A stretch of 64,000 bases of DNA. Origin: Oscarella lobularis (lineage: Eukaryota; Porifera; Homoscleromorpha; Homosclerophorida; Oscarellidae). Position numbers and translations under genes: made by a program. The notes below the pieces were generated by a model. It was not told the origin of the DNA and searched no databases. It saw only the letters and a list, made by a program, of their open reading frames with translations. Where the stretch lies: NCBI RefSeq assembly GCF_947507565.1, contig NC_089193.1, forward strand, positions 1,422,325 to 1,486,324. Reading direction: 5' to 3'. Of this stretch, positions 34,139-46,513 are shown in pieces (within the stretch, counting starts at the first letter, position 1; each line of letters opens with the position of its first letter).

Positions 34139-37100
34139 TTAGACCCACGACGTAGTAAAATCGCTAAGGTTGCCCAAATAGCTTACGTAGCCGTTTTCTA
34201 CTTTCTTCTCACTGTCCTGCCGCTCAGGAAGCTGCTACACAAAATAAAACACATTAGCAGGGAAAGAAATTAGTTGGACGTACCTCCGTCGGGATCACAC
34301 TAGCGAGAGTAGCAACAGCAGCAGCATTAGAAGCGGACATTCTAACGGACTTTGGCCGCTTACGTGATTCCGATTTATATATGGCGAGACGAATGACAAG
34401 GGCGAGAACGAAAGCCAATCCGAGAGCGAAAGCCAACACAATAAAGACGCCAATCATGTGCTGAATGCCGACCTGATCGGCATCGGTCGTCGAACTACTC
34501 TCGTCGACGCACTCACCGGCGTCAAGCCAACGTCGACTCGCATCCTCCATCCAACCCTCGCCGCGCATTTTGAGCACTTCGAGCGTGAAGTTTCGCAAGT
34601 ATGCCGCGTGCTGCGGCATAGCGATGCCGTATCCCTGCTTATTAAACGTTCGACCGACAATTCGCGACTTGCACGGAATCTGCGACTCGAAAAACTGCAA
34701 TATCGGCGAATCCCAGATAAAGACGTAGGTGCCGTTGGACACGCGATTGAACCCCTCGATCGCCGAATCGACCATATTTTCGCCGTTCAACGACATAAAC
34801 CGACCCATTGTCTTATACGTCTCGACGCTGGAATTGACAAAGAAAGCCTCGACGCCCGTTTCCTTCACCGTCCCATAGGGAACGTCCGTCTGCTGAGAAA
34901 GCTGATCGACCGTTTCGATAGTCGACGGTATTTTGCTGACGGTCAGAAACGCCGCCAAGTTCGCCGTGTACGTCGAAATGGTGATGAGCGTAAAGAAGAA
35001 CCATCCGCCGACGGCGATTTTCGCCGGCAGCTGTCGCACGCCTTCGGGGCCCTGCTGCATCGCCGTCGCGTACAGATACCAGAGCGCCTTGTAGATGCGT
35101 ATGCGAAACGACGTTCCGCCCCATTTGCAGTCGGGAAAGATCTTTCGCTTCTTCGCCTCCGGATCGCCGAGGGCGAGAATGTGCTGGAGCACGGCGACGG
35201 CGACGCTGACGCCGAACCACGACAAAACGATCGCAAGCCACGTGAGGTTCGAGAAGGGGTCCATGAAGGCGAACAGGCGCGTGTGAGCCGGTTCGGGTTT
35301 CGTCGCTAGGAGGCCCAACCCGATGTCCATCCACGGTTTCGTGAAACTGATGTATTTCTCGCGAGTTGCCGTTATGGTCAGCGGCGCCAAGGCGAGATCC
35401 ATTTCGCATCGAAGCATTTGACCGATCATTCCACCGGCCGTCACCGACCGATCCGCGTCTATTTTGATGCGACCGTACGTTTCGTCCGGAACGAGGTGGA
35501 GATCGTATTCAAAGTGGAGACGAGTGGAGAGCTCTTCGGCGAAATCAACGATGAGTCCGGTCAGACCATTTTTATGTGTTCTGCCGGGAAAAAACTTTTT
35601 TTCGGGATCGGAATAAAGAAACGGAGTCTCCTAGATATGAAAAAAAAAATGGTCTAGTCCTTTTAGGGAAAGTCTTGATTGATTTACCACAATAGTAGTG
35701 ATATTATAGTAACTCTTCGACTGTGTCTTTGCCGCCTCGTCACACCGATTCCCCACTGCTCTTCTGTTTCTATGATGATGAGGAGAAGGAGGTTCTGCTT
35801 TGGGCTCTGTTGTCCACAGCAGCCTCCCTTCCGTGTACCAACCAATCTACATCCAAGGTATATGTTTCTTCGTGCGTTTATTAATTATTTATTATTTACC
35901 CTCTCCTGTTTTGATGAGCTCAGTTCGAGAATCTCATAACTGGGATGAATTCGACCGCGGAGGTCCGAATCGAAGACTATAGGACCGGCTGCTCCAACCG
36001 CATCCGACTAGGATGAATAGGAAATAGAGCAACTATATTCGCAATATAGCATACTTACATGTCGAAGCCGATTCGGCAGCGTCGACATATTCCCCGGAGC
36101 GAGAGTGTTTAGCACCAATACGGCGTCGTGCAAGTAAATTACATCCGCCTTGAAATTCATTATATTATTACAAAGAAATGATAATATATGTATGTACCAG
36201 AATTTCAGCGTTTGTTTCGTGGGAACAATGTGCCAATTGCGTGCAATTGGTCGCCTTTTCGAGCAGACTACTCAGCTGCCTGTACACGGAATTTCGAGGA
36301 AAGTCTCGTCGCATTCCAATTATGGAAACTCTCTTTGCATAACCGTCCCAAAAATTGACGTCATGATGTACCTTATTTATAGTTCATTACAATTTCCTCT
36401 AATCACATTTATTTGTTAGAGGTCTGACTTTGTTGGTAACGTCTTCCGTGACGATCACGTCGATTTTTGCACGAGAAGTCGAGCCAATGAAGCGGAGTAC
36501 CTGGCAAAATATTAGCCTCAAGGAAAAAAAATTGACTATATTCATACCGATTTGAAATGCTGATAGCAATCGATTGTAACGCAGTGAACAAGCAAGACAG
36601 CGTTCTCGTCTTCTAGTTGCTGTAAATCGCTCTGAAAATTGTCGTCGGGGCGAAGGTAGCCATGGCAATCGAACGCTACAAAGGGATTGATAAAGGGAAC
36701 GTAGGATGTGGTCGCTACGGCGGTCATTTATTCGCATTCATTGTTTGATTACAAGACTACTACGAAGGACTTTCTATACGCATACGCCAAAACGTGTAGG
36801 AAAGACGAGGACATATGTATGCATAGCGGTCAGTTAGAAGGGTTCAGTATGTATAGAATGCCACGTTGTAGCCTTGAGTTCAATCTCTCTATGGCGATCT
36901 ACAGTGTACTAAACGTTCTACTTTGATCTTTACTTTGTGTCGAGCATATTACGAGAGTTAGATCGATAGAAAATGCTTTGCGATTGACTGCTCGCAAGGA
37001 AGTGCGAATAATACTACACACTTACCAGGGATGGCGTCGCTGATGCACCAGAAGCGCGAAATGGCGCGGGACTCGATGATTGCTGAAGCGACGTCGACGA

Positions 37101-37558
37101 GGCCGCGCACAGACGCCCCGAAGCCAATTCGCGGGGGGCCGGGGCCCGTCACCACGGGAAAGCGGAATTGAAACGGTTGTCCGGTCGGCGCCGTTCGACG
37201 CATGTGAAGCGAAATCACAGCGTCGTTGGCAAAGTCGCGCTTCACGCTCGCGTTCGTCACTTCGAGACGAGCGATAGACGACGAGAGGAGCCACGCAGCG
37301 GTCGCATTGAGAAAATCGACGGTTTTGGAATCGTAGCCGTCGGCGTGAACGACTAAAAAAGGAGAGGGAGGGTCGATCCCATAACTCCTTTTGCTTTCCT
37401 CATGTCGCGGCGCGCGCGCGCGCGCGCGATTGCTGGCGTTTCGACTTACCGTACGAGGGTAATTCGACACCGAACGCGAGCGTCGCGCTAAGAAAGAGCC
37501 ACAGCGCGACGTCGAACGAGCGTCTCCGCAGATTTCGTGTCGAAACGCCTGATGCCAT
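34139..37558 (-). CDS. Ionotropic glutamate receptor, gene 3
   Basis: The start at 37558 ([13 protein letters not shown], then the hydrophobic FDVALWLFLSATLAFG) is a signal anchor or peptide, followed by a gtaagtcg donor. An ATD exon (about 37355-37026) has VDFLNATAAWLLSSSIARLE and GFGASVRGLVDVASAII; smaller ATD exons lie at 36700-36060. The ligand/channel exon (about 35632-34280) begins TPFLYSDPEKKFFPG. It has APLTITATREKYISFTKPW (S1 Arg), pore QQGPEG, TYTANLAAFLTV, GTVKETGVEAFF and YVFIWDSPILQFF, and M4. The last exon starts at 34238 (QLPERQDSEKKVENGYVSY) and ends DFTTSWV at 34139. SWV is a class I PDZ ligand (S/T-x-hydrophobic). A GC dinucleotide run lies in intron 1 (37411-37428). Confidence 0.92.
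37411..37428. repeat. GC dinucleotide microsatellite in iGluR gene 3 intron 1
   Basis: A GCGCGC run of about 18 bases between the signal-peptide exon and the first ATD exon. Similar short GC runs occur at 55469-55487 and 55917-55927. Confidence 0.85.
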
Positions 37559-37702
37559 CAGGCAAAGAAGAGACTTTGCGCGAACGAAAGAAAACACCGT
37601 TGGCTTCCTTTCGTGACCCGTAGATGACGTCGAGAGACATCTGACACTTGTCGATTCGATTCGAATATAATAAGCTAATAATGTCTGTCTTTTACTTACG
37701 AA

Positions 37703-40700
37703 CTAATTATACGTACGTCGTTTGAGATAAAACGTCAACGCCGCCGTTGTCAGTGGTCCGCGTCTCCTCCTTAAAAACAAATTTACGGCAAAAATTTGAC
37801 GTATCGCACGCGTTAAAACCTCGGCTCCATTTGCGGCTTTTTCTCTGACTTCGCAAACACTCGTCGCAACGACGATCCGAGTGAAAACGGCGACGGCAAA
37901 AGCGACGCCGACACTCGCCGCGAGTACGACAAAAACGCCGGTCAAGTGCTCGAAACCGATTCGATTGACGTCGGAGGCCGACACGCCGGCGTCGCCGTCG
38001 CCGACGGCGCACTCGCCCGTCACCAGCCAATGAGGCTTCCGCTCGTCAATCCATCCATCTTTACGAAGTCGAAGCACTTCGAGGGAAAAGTTTTTCAAGT
38101 AGGGCATGCCGTGTGGCATCACAACGCCGTAGCCCTGATTGTTAAACTTTCGTCCGACCGTGCGACCATTGCACGGCGTACGCGATGCATAGAACTCGAG
38201 TATGGGCGAGTCCCAGACGAAAACGTACGAGTCGTTGTCGCTGCGAGCGCGCTCAATTCCTTCGATCGTATTATTTACCATTGCTGACGGATTCACCTGC
38301 ATAAATTTGCCCATGGCACTGTACGTTGGTATGTTTGATTTGTGGAAGAACGACTCGACGGCGGTGTGTCGCACCGTGCCGTAAGCCACTTCAGTCTGAG
38401 CGGCGAGCTGATCGGCGGACGTTATGCCATCGGGAATTTTCTGCACGGTCAAAAACGCGGCCAAATTGGCCGTATACGTCGAAATGATGATGAGTGCGAA
38501 GAGAAACCACCCGCCCACGGCGATTCTCGTCGCAAAACGATTGACGCCTTCGGCGCCCTGTTGCATTGCCGACGCGTAGAGATGCCAACCGGCCTTGTAC
38601 GTCCTCAAGCGAAACAAATCGAAGGCGCGACCGGCACGCGTTTTCCATTTCCGTCTCGGACTGACGACGATGACGTACTGGAGAACGGCGACGGCGACGC
38701 TGACGACGACCCAACTGATAACGATTCCGCCCCACATGTCGTTCGTAAAGGGATCCATGAACGCGAACAGATCGGTGCCTTTCGGCTTCGGCTTAGCGGT
38801 GAACAAGATCAAGCCGATGTCGAGCCAGGGATGCGTGAAGTCGACGTATTCTTCGCGAGTGTCCGTTATTGTCATGGGAGCGATGCACAGGTCGACCGTG
38901 CAGTTGAGGAGTTGACCGATCATGCCGGACGCTTCTTCGACCGTTCCGTATTCGTCGTCCGGAACAAGACTGATGTCGTAGGTGAAGTCGAGTCGATTTG
39001 ATAGTTTTTCGGCGAGATCGACGACGAGACCTGTCAAATGGTTTTCTGTGTGAAAGTCACTTGGGTTGACGCGTCCCTGGGGGTCGTAGTAGACAAATGG
39101 AGGCTCCTTGGAAAACAGAGATTCAGGGAGAAGAAAAAAGAATCGATTTCTTTTGCCTTACCTCTATCGTCGTTATTTTAAAATGATATTTCGAGTTTCT
39201 TTTTTCGGCTGGAAGACACTGTTGAAAGCGCGACGGCGACGTCGATCTCGTTTGGCGACGTTTTGGCGACGAAAGCCAGAGCAATTCGCCGTCAACGTAA
39301 CGAGCAATCTATAGAGAGTCGATTATATGACAATGCAAGCATCTCAACCGATCGTTGTGCCTTCTCCCGCTTGTTTTCCGTAAAGCGAACAACGTCATAT
39401 TGCGGATGAATTCGTCCCAACCAATCGGGGTCAAAAACGATTGAATCAAACTAAAAACGTTGAAGTCGTAAGCCCCCACAGGGCTTCCTATGTTACTGGT
39501 AATACTCACACTGCTGACAATTTCCGTCAGATGAGACCGTCCCCTTATTGCAGCTACTTCCATCAGTGAATTCAGCACCAAAAAGGCGTCATTCAAATAG
39601 AACATGCGAATCTTTACACCAAAATCAGTTAATTAATCATTATTAGTAGTGCTTCTCCTAAAACGTACCAGTGTCTCTTCTTTGTTCTGTCTATTGCAAT
39701 TGGTCAAGGCGTCGCTGTTTCTGCTGCAATTAGCCGCGTTTTCTAAAACGTTGGCGAGTTCTTTTACAAGTGGACTCCTTGGAAGACGTCTTGTAATTCC
39801 CGTAAATTCTGGTTCCAATTTTCTTGTATTAGCCTTCGTCCAAAAAGCGACGTCGCTATAAATCTGTCAAAGTAAGGATCAGTACATATAAGAGTATCTA
39901 TCAATCCAACAACGTGAACCTTTATTGTCAACTCTTCCGTTAGAACTATTGGTATGTCAGTGTTTTTATGTGAATCCAGTAGTAGATTTAGAATCTAGAA
40001 TGTGAGAGAGCCCAGGACCATTAAAAAATGCCTGCGAAGGCAACAGGGCGCGCAATGCATCAAGATTTGACTGGAGCGCGCTCTGTGCAAACCGGGGTGG
40101 GTAAGCGGAGGCGGGTATAGCTCTAAGTTAGAGCTATGTGTGCCCTTAGCTTCCAGGTCCTCCAGGAAACGTTAGAGCCTCTATAACGTTTCCTAAACGG
40201 GGAGGACCTGGAAGCTAAGGGCGCACGTTGATCTGCTTAGACAAAAAACTCTAACTACCTGCATTAGGTTCCTGTAGCAGGCCAAGGAAACGCAGTGCGC
40301 AAAGAAGGCGTCGTAACGATTTTCAGCCAAATGCTCTATTATTTTCCAATCTTCCCAATTAAACGCATTTTGACAGGCGAACACCAAACTCACTGCAAGA
40401 GCGTTTTCAACGTTTTGAGAAGCATACTAGTAGTAGCTACAAGAGATCATACCAGAGTCCGAATCAATTAGACAGAGAATTGACCCGTGGTCTCGAAGAA
40501 GACTTTTAACTACGGAAAGTTGACCTTTGTCGGAATGACCGAGTCCTAATAAGGCAACACTTCGCTCCGGATCGTGAAGCGGAACAGCGACCGCCGGGAA
40601 ACGAATTCGCCCGCTCGCTTCAGCGGCACCTCGACGTTTCACCAGGCACTCAGACGACTCCAACTCAATCCAGGGAGAGTCAAAGGAATCGTTGCAAGCT

Positions 40701-40995
40701 AGCAACACGCCCAGTAAATAAACGAAAGTCCCATAAGAACAGGATGTCGAAAACTGCACGTACTCTGGTATTGGATTATTCTCGACCCTGATAAGGACGA
40801 AGAGACTAGCCAGCGCACAGTCTCTTCAAAGACAAAGGAATCCAATAAGCGATCTCTTCCTCTGTAGTAAAGAACTAGGAAAGAAATGCGAGGCCAAAGA
40901 ACTATAGCCTCCCCTCCTGCCCTACCTTGTCCAGGTGACGATTCAACACCAGGTAGGCGAAACGAAAAGCAAAAAAGTAACAAAGAAAGCCACAT
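37703..40995 (-). CDS. Ionotropic glutamate receptor, gene 4
   Basis: The start at 40995 (MWLSLLLFCFSFRLPGVESS) gives a signal peptide; a Met at 41016 is in frame. The first ATD exons include AVAVPLHDPERSVALLGLGH, aligned with the same place in copies 1 and 2; others lie between 40400 and 39310. The ligand/channel exon (about 39103-37703) begins EPPFVYYDPQGR. It has APMTITDTREEYVDFTHPW, pore QQGAEG, TYTANLAAFLTV, GTVRHTAVESFF, YVFVWDSPILEFY and M4 LTGVFVVLAASVGVAFAV. The C-terminal tail is Arg-rich and ends YLKRRTYN without a PDZ motif. It could continue into another exon, but I found no clear donor. Only 145 bases separate it from gene 3. Confidence 0.92.
40117..40226. repeat. Nested inverted repeats (hairpins) in an iGluR gene 4 intron
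   Basis: Outer arms 40138-40163 and 40201-40226 are reverse complements of 26 bases with one mismatch (GTGTGCCCTTAGCTTCCAGG... and its complement). Inside, AGGAAACGTTA (40164-40174) pairs with TAACGTTTCCT (40182-40192) around GAGCCTC. Next to it ATAGCTCTAA-G-TTAGAGCTAT (40117-40137) makes a second small hairpin. The whole could be a foldback MITE or a structured RNA. No coding content. Confidence 0.8.
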
Positions 40996-41077
40996 ACGGA
41001 TCGCCACTGCCCACAACCCGCCGCCCTCTCTATCATAATACTCTCACGCGATACCGGGTGACCAGAGGGTGACCGCC

Positions 41078-41086
41078 ACTTATATA
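41078..41086 (-). promoter_or_regulatory. TATA box of glutamate receptor gene 4
   Basis: Minus-strand TATATAAGT about 85 bases upstream of the Met at 40995, with the flank CGCGGTATATAA as before the 7TM-kinase gene. The spacing fits a start of transcription near 41050. Confidence 0.55.
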
Positions 41087-41293
41087 CCGCGCGCTAAAAA
41101 TATTTCAGAAATTTTAAAATTTCTCCATATTTACGTTGTACAGCGATTACGAACAGAAATATAAAGCAAACCCAGTCATGAATACAGATGATAAATGGGA
41201 GGGAGAGGGAGGGGGGGAAAGGGGGTAGGGGAAGCTCGTCAAACGAGATGATAGTCGACTATAGAAACGTTACGAGTAATAAAAACCTTTCAA

Positions 41294-43489
<2,196 letters not shown>

Positions 43490-43722
43490 TCAGTCGATTT
43501 TTGCTCGGCGGGCCCTTTCGTCGACGACTGCTTCCTACTGATCGATGGAGACGCTTCGAATGGGCCGAGATGGTGGAGAGGGGCACCCAGCTAGAGAACG
43601 CATGCGTGCTAGGCTATGCAGCGGCGAAGGAAATCTTTCGACGTCGATAACGCACGTCGATTGCCGCCCACAGATTATCCACAGATTGTTGACATCACGT
43701 GATTACTACAGCAAGAAAAGAA

Positions 43723-44475
43723 ATGGTACTGTACGCTATTCCCTTCCTTTTCTGGTTTCTTATTTCTTTTCTTAGTCTTGCACTTCGGCGTCGAAAGGTA
43801 GACCGTGTCTGTGGACGTCTAGCACGTCGATTATTCACTTTTCCCAGGCAATCCCGACATTAGAGACGCCTTCCACCTTTTCGCCGTCGATCGACTCAAA
43901 TCGTCCGATCTCGACCAAGTCCTACGATGCCTGGGCATCAAAGCGGCCGATCGCGAAACGATACGGGAGAAAATTCAGCAAGAAACGGGAGGTAATCGGG
44001 TCGATCTTGAACACGCATGCTCTGTTACCTCTTTGGGGCTCTTTCTCATATGTAGAAGACAAGCCGATCGATTGGAACACGTTTGAGGCGATCGTCGGCA
44101 GTTTCATGGAGAACAGCGGGCCGCGCGAAGACGAACTTCTCGAAGCATTCAAGGTATTTGATCGCGAAGGCAACGGGACAATCAGCGCCGCCGAATTGAA
44201 GCATCTCGTTGCCGGCGCATCGTCAGATGACGAAATGGAGGCCAATAGTACAATTGAACCATTTTTTCTGCAAAAAGAAATTTTGAAATTTTTTAGTTGA
44301 AAAAATGATACAGGATCAATTTGTTGACGGTGATGGCCAGGTCAATTATATTGGTGTGATTTGAAAATGTCTGCCTTACGTAAAAAATTTAATTCGTTGC
44401 TTTTTAGAATTTATGCAAGTCATCAACAAGATGGCAGCTACAAAACAGTGGACAGCTGAAATACAGAAACTTTGA
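43723..44475 (+). CDS. Calmodulin-like EF-hand protein
   Basis: Small calcium-binding protein with four EF-hand-like modules. Best model: exon 1 is just ATG (43723-43725) followed by a 50-base intron. Exon 2 is 43776-43797 (SCTSASK), then the exon from 43848 (NPDIRDAFHLF, LDQVLRCLGIKAADRETI), an exon from about 44056 (DKPIDWNTFEAIVGSFM, LEAFKVFDREGNGTISAAEL) and two small exons (EKMIQDQFVDGDGQVNYIEF, then MQVINKMAATKQW), stop 44473-44475. Only the third loop (DREGNGTISAAE) is fully canonical; the first two are degenerate and the fourth lost its first Asp. It could be a divergent calmodulin, a light chain or a DRC8-like protein. The CRK start is 234 bases away on the other strand. Confidence 0.75.
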
Positions 44476-44632
44476 TTTGCTTTAGCTTATAGCGCTTTGT
44501 AGTAATACAGTATATTTGACCTCCATTTAATGAATAAAAAGGATCGATCATGTGGACTTACTGTAATTAGGTTTGAGAGACGCCTCCAGCTTCAATGCGC
44601 ACCACGCCATACGGGCTCGCTCCATATCTGAG

Positions 44633-46202
44633 ATGGTAAAGAAAACAAAGGCTATCAAAGGGCGCAGGGCTCTTACCAAGTCGGCTGACAACAAGGCGAC
44701 GGCGTCTTGGTTTTCCTTGAGTGCCGTTGTCGTGGGTTTGGGTGCAATCGGATTGGGCTGCTTCTATTATTTTGCCTATGGGAATCAAGAGTCATTTTCG
44801 CCAAGAGGTGTACCTAATCGGACTCTGGATCACATTGATAGACGCTCCAATCTCAGCCTTGAGGAATTCATCCGCCTCTACGACACCAAGTGGTGGGATA
44901 TGACCATCTCGTTGAGACCTAATCTCACTTTTGATGCTCTTCCCCAAGGCCAGTACTAATCACTGATGCCATGACCGATTGGCCTGCTAAAGCGAAGTGG
45001 AGCTGGCAGTACTTTCTCCAGCGCTACGGCGGGGAGAAAGTGGCAATGAAAGGCGTTCACGGGAAGTTAGAAGACGGCGAGATGTTGTCCGTTACCCTAG
45101 GCACATTTTACGAACACAAGCACGAGTCGACGTTTTCGACGTGGACGTACATCAGCGACGAACTGTTCATTCCAACGCGACCTGAATTGGCTAAGGACAT
45201 AGGAACTCCTGTAGGAGACAAGTCATTTGAGGCATCTATTTCTTACTCTATTGTGTAGGTGTATATGAAGGAGAATTTCTTCAAGCTGCTGCCTAAAGAC
45301 CTTCAGCCGTGGGATAACATGCTTCTGTGGGGAACCAAGCATTCTCGTTCAGCTCTCCACATCGGTAAACCTAAAAATAGAAGAACCTAGGACTCCACAG
45401 TCACCTGTTGAGTGCGCTTTAATTTTTTTAATTGTAGACCCATATAATTGGACGGGAACTAATGCCGTTTTGCAAGGCGTTAAAAGATGGAAGGTTCGAT
45501 CTCTCAGTTGCTTGGAGCTAATCTTTGACTATTTCACAGCTTTACCCACCTGGCCAAGATCATCTCTTGTACGTTAAGCGAAATAAGTACTGTGGATTTC
45601 CTCTTGACTGCTTCAAATACAATAGGTTTGTCAGATATGTGCTATTCTAAATAAGAGGTTGTTCCTTTTTTTTTCCAGTGAGGTTGATGCCTTTGATCCT
45701 GATTTGAAACGATTTCCTCTTTTCGCTCAAGCAAAGGCACTCGAATTCGACCAAAAGCCCGGTGAAATGTTAATGATACCATCAGGATGGTTTCATCAGG
45801 TACAGAAATAAATCTACAGAAAAAAACTTTTTGATTAGCCACTAACTAGGCATACAATCCAGAAGAGTGCCTAGCGGTCAGTAGCCAATTTTTCAACAGT
45901 CAAAATGCCAGGTACAAAAATCAGACAGACCTCTGTCTTCTACATCGTTCTCGTACAGATTGGTCATGGAAGAGATCTTCAAGGTGGGAGATATCAAGAA
46001 AAACCACCTGGCCAGCGAGTACACCTCACAGACACCAAAAGACCAGGCGCGGCTTTGAACTGACTCAGTAATCACATCTCACCTTGGTTTGATTTAGGTT
46101 CAGGCTATGGTAAAAGCCATACCAAAGCACGTCATTAGAAAAGGAAAAGAAGTGACGAAAACGGTACTCGATCAATTTCGCTCAAAAACCGCAGGACGAT
46201 AA
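44633..46202 (+). CDS. Membrane-anchored JmjC-domain oxygenase
   Basis: Cupin-type Fe(II)/2-oxoglutarate oxygenase. The start at 44633 (MVKKTKAIKGRRALTK) is followed by one hydrophobic span WFSLSAVVVGLGAIGLGCFY, so it should be a type II membrane protein with a lumenal or extracellular catalytic part, or an anchored cytosolic one. Removing an intron after DTK restores RLYDTKWPVLITDAMTDW, the usual JmjC entry. Then come WSWQYFLQRYGGEKVA, a second exon pair with DNMLLWGTKHSRSALHID (metal His and Asp), NWTGTNAVLQGVKRWKLYPP and PGEMLMIPSGWFHQAYNPEE (second metal His). The end is VTKTVLDQFRSKTAGR, stop 46200-46202. Closest in layout to JMJD8/HSPBAP1-type small JmjC proteins; substrate unknown. An in-frame Met at 44573 would lengthen the cytoplasmic end. 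Confidence 0.85.
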
Positions 46203-46513
46203 ACAAGGACGACTTTCATTTCGCTCCTCTTAATACATATTCCTAGCCAAGCAACCAACGACAGACGCAGACTCATTACGTCACATGTCACGACGTGACT
46301 GGGCAATACCTATAGGGCGCCAAGTCAGGACGTGACGGTGGAATCTAATTGTGCACCTGTCGATAGCGAGACCGTTGCCTTCACTCGATCAGTCACTTGG
46401 TCCGTCGATACGCAGGCCCCAGAGACGACAACGGGTCGGCTAGACACGCGATTCGATAGTTCGATTACAGGGGATCACCTCCAAAAGAGAGACCGAACGA
46501 GTCCGAAACGTTT
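46203..46513. other. Gap before the mucin-like gene
   Basis: About 310 bases with two ACGTCA/TGACGT-type motifs near 46276 and 46327. It probably holds the promoter of the mucin-like gene. No gene seen. Confidence 0.4.

Noticed and set aside
34458-35309. Plus-strand open frame of 283 codons
   Set aside because: Antisense shadow of the glutamate receptor gene 3 channel exon. The frame at 38342-39001 is the same effect over gene 4.
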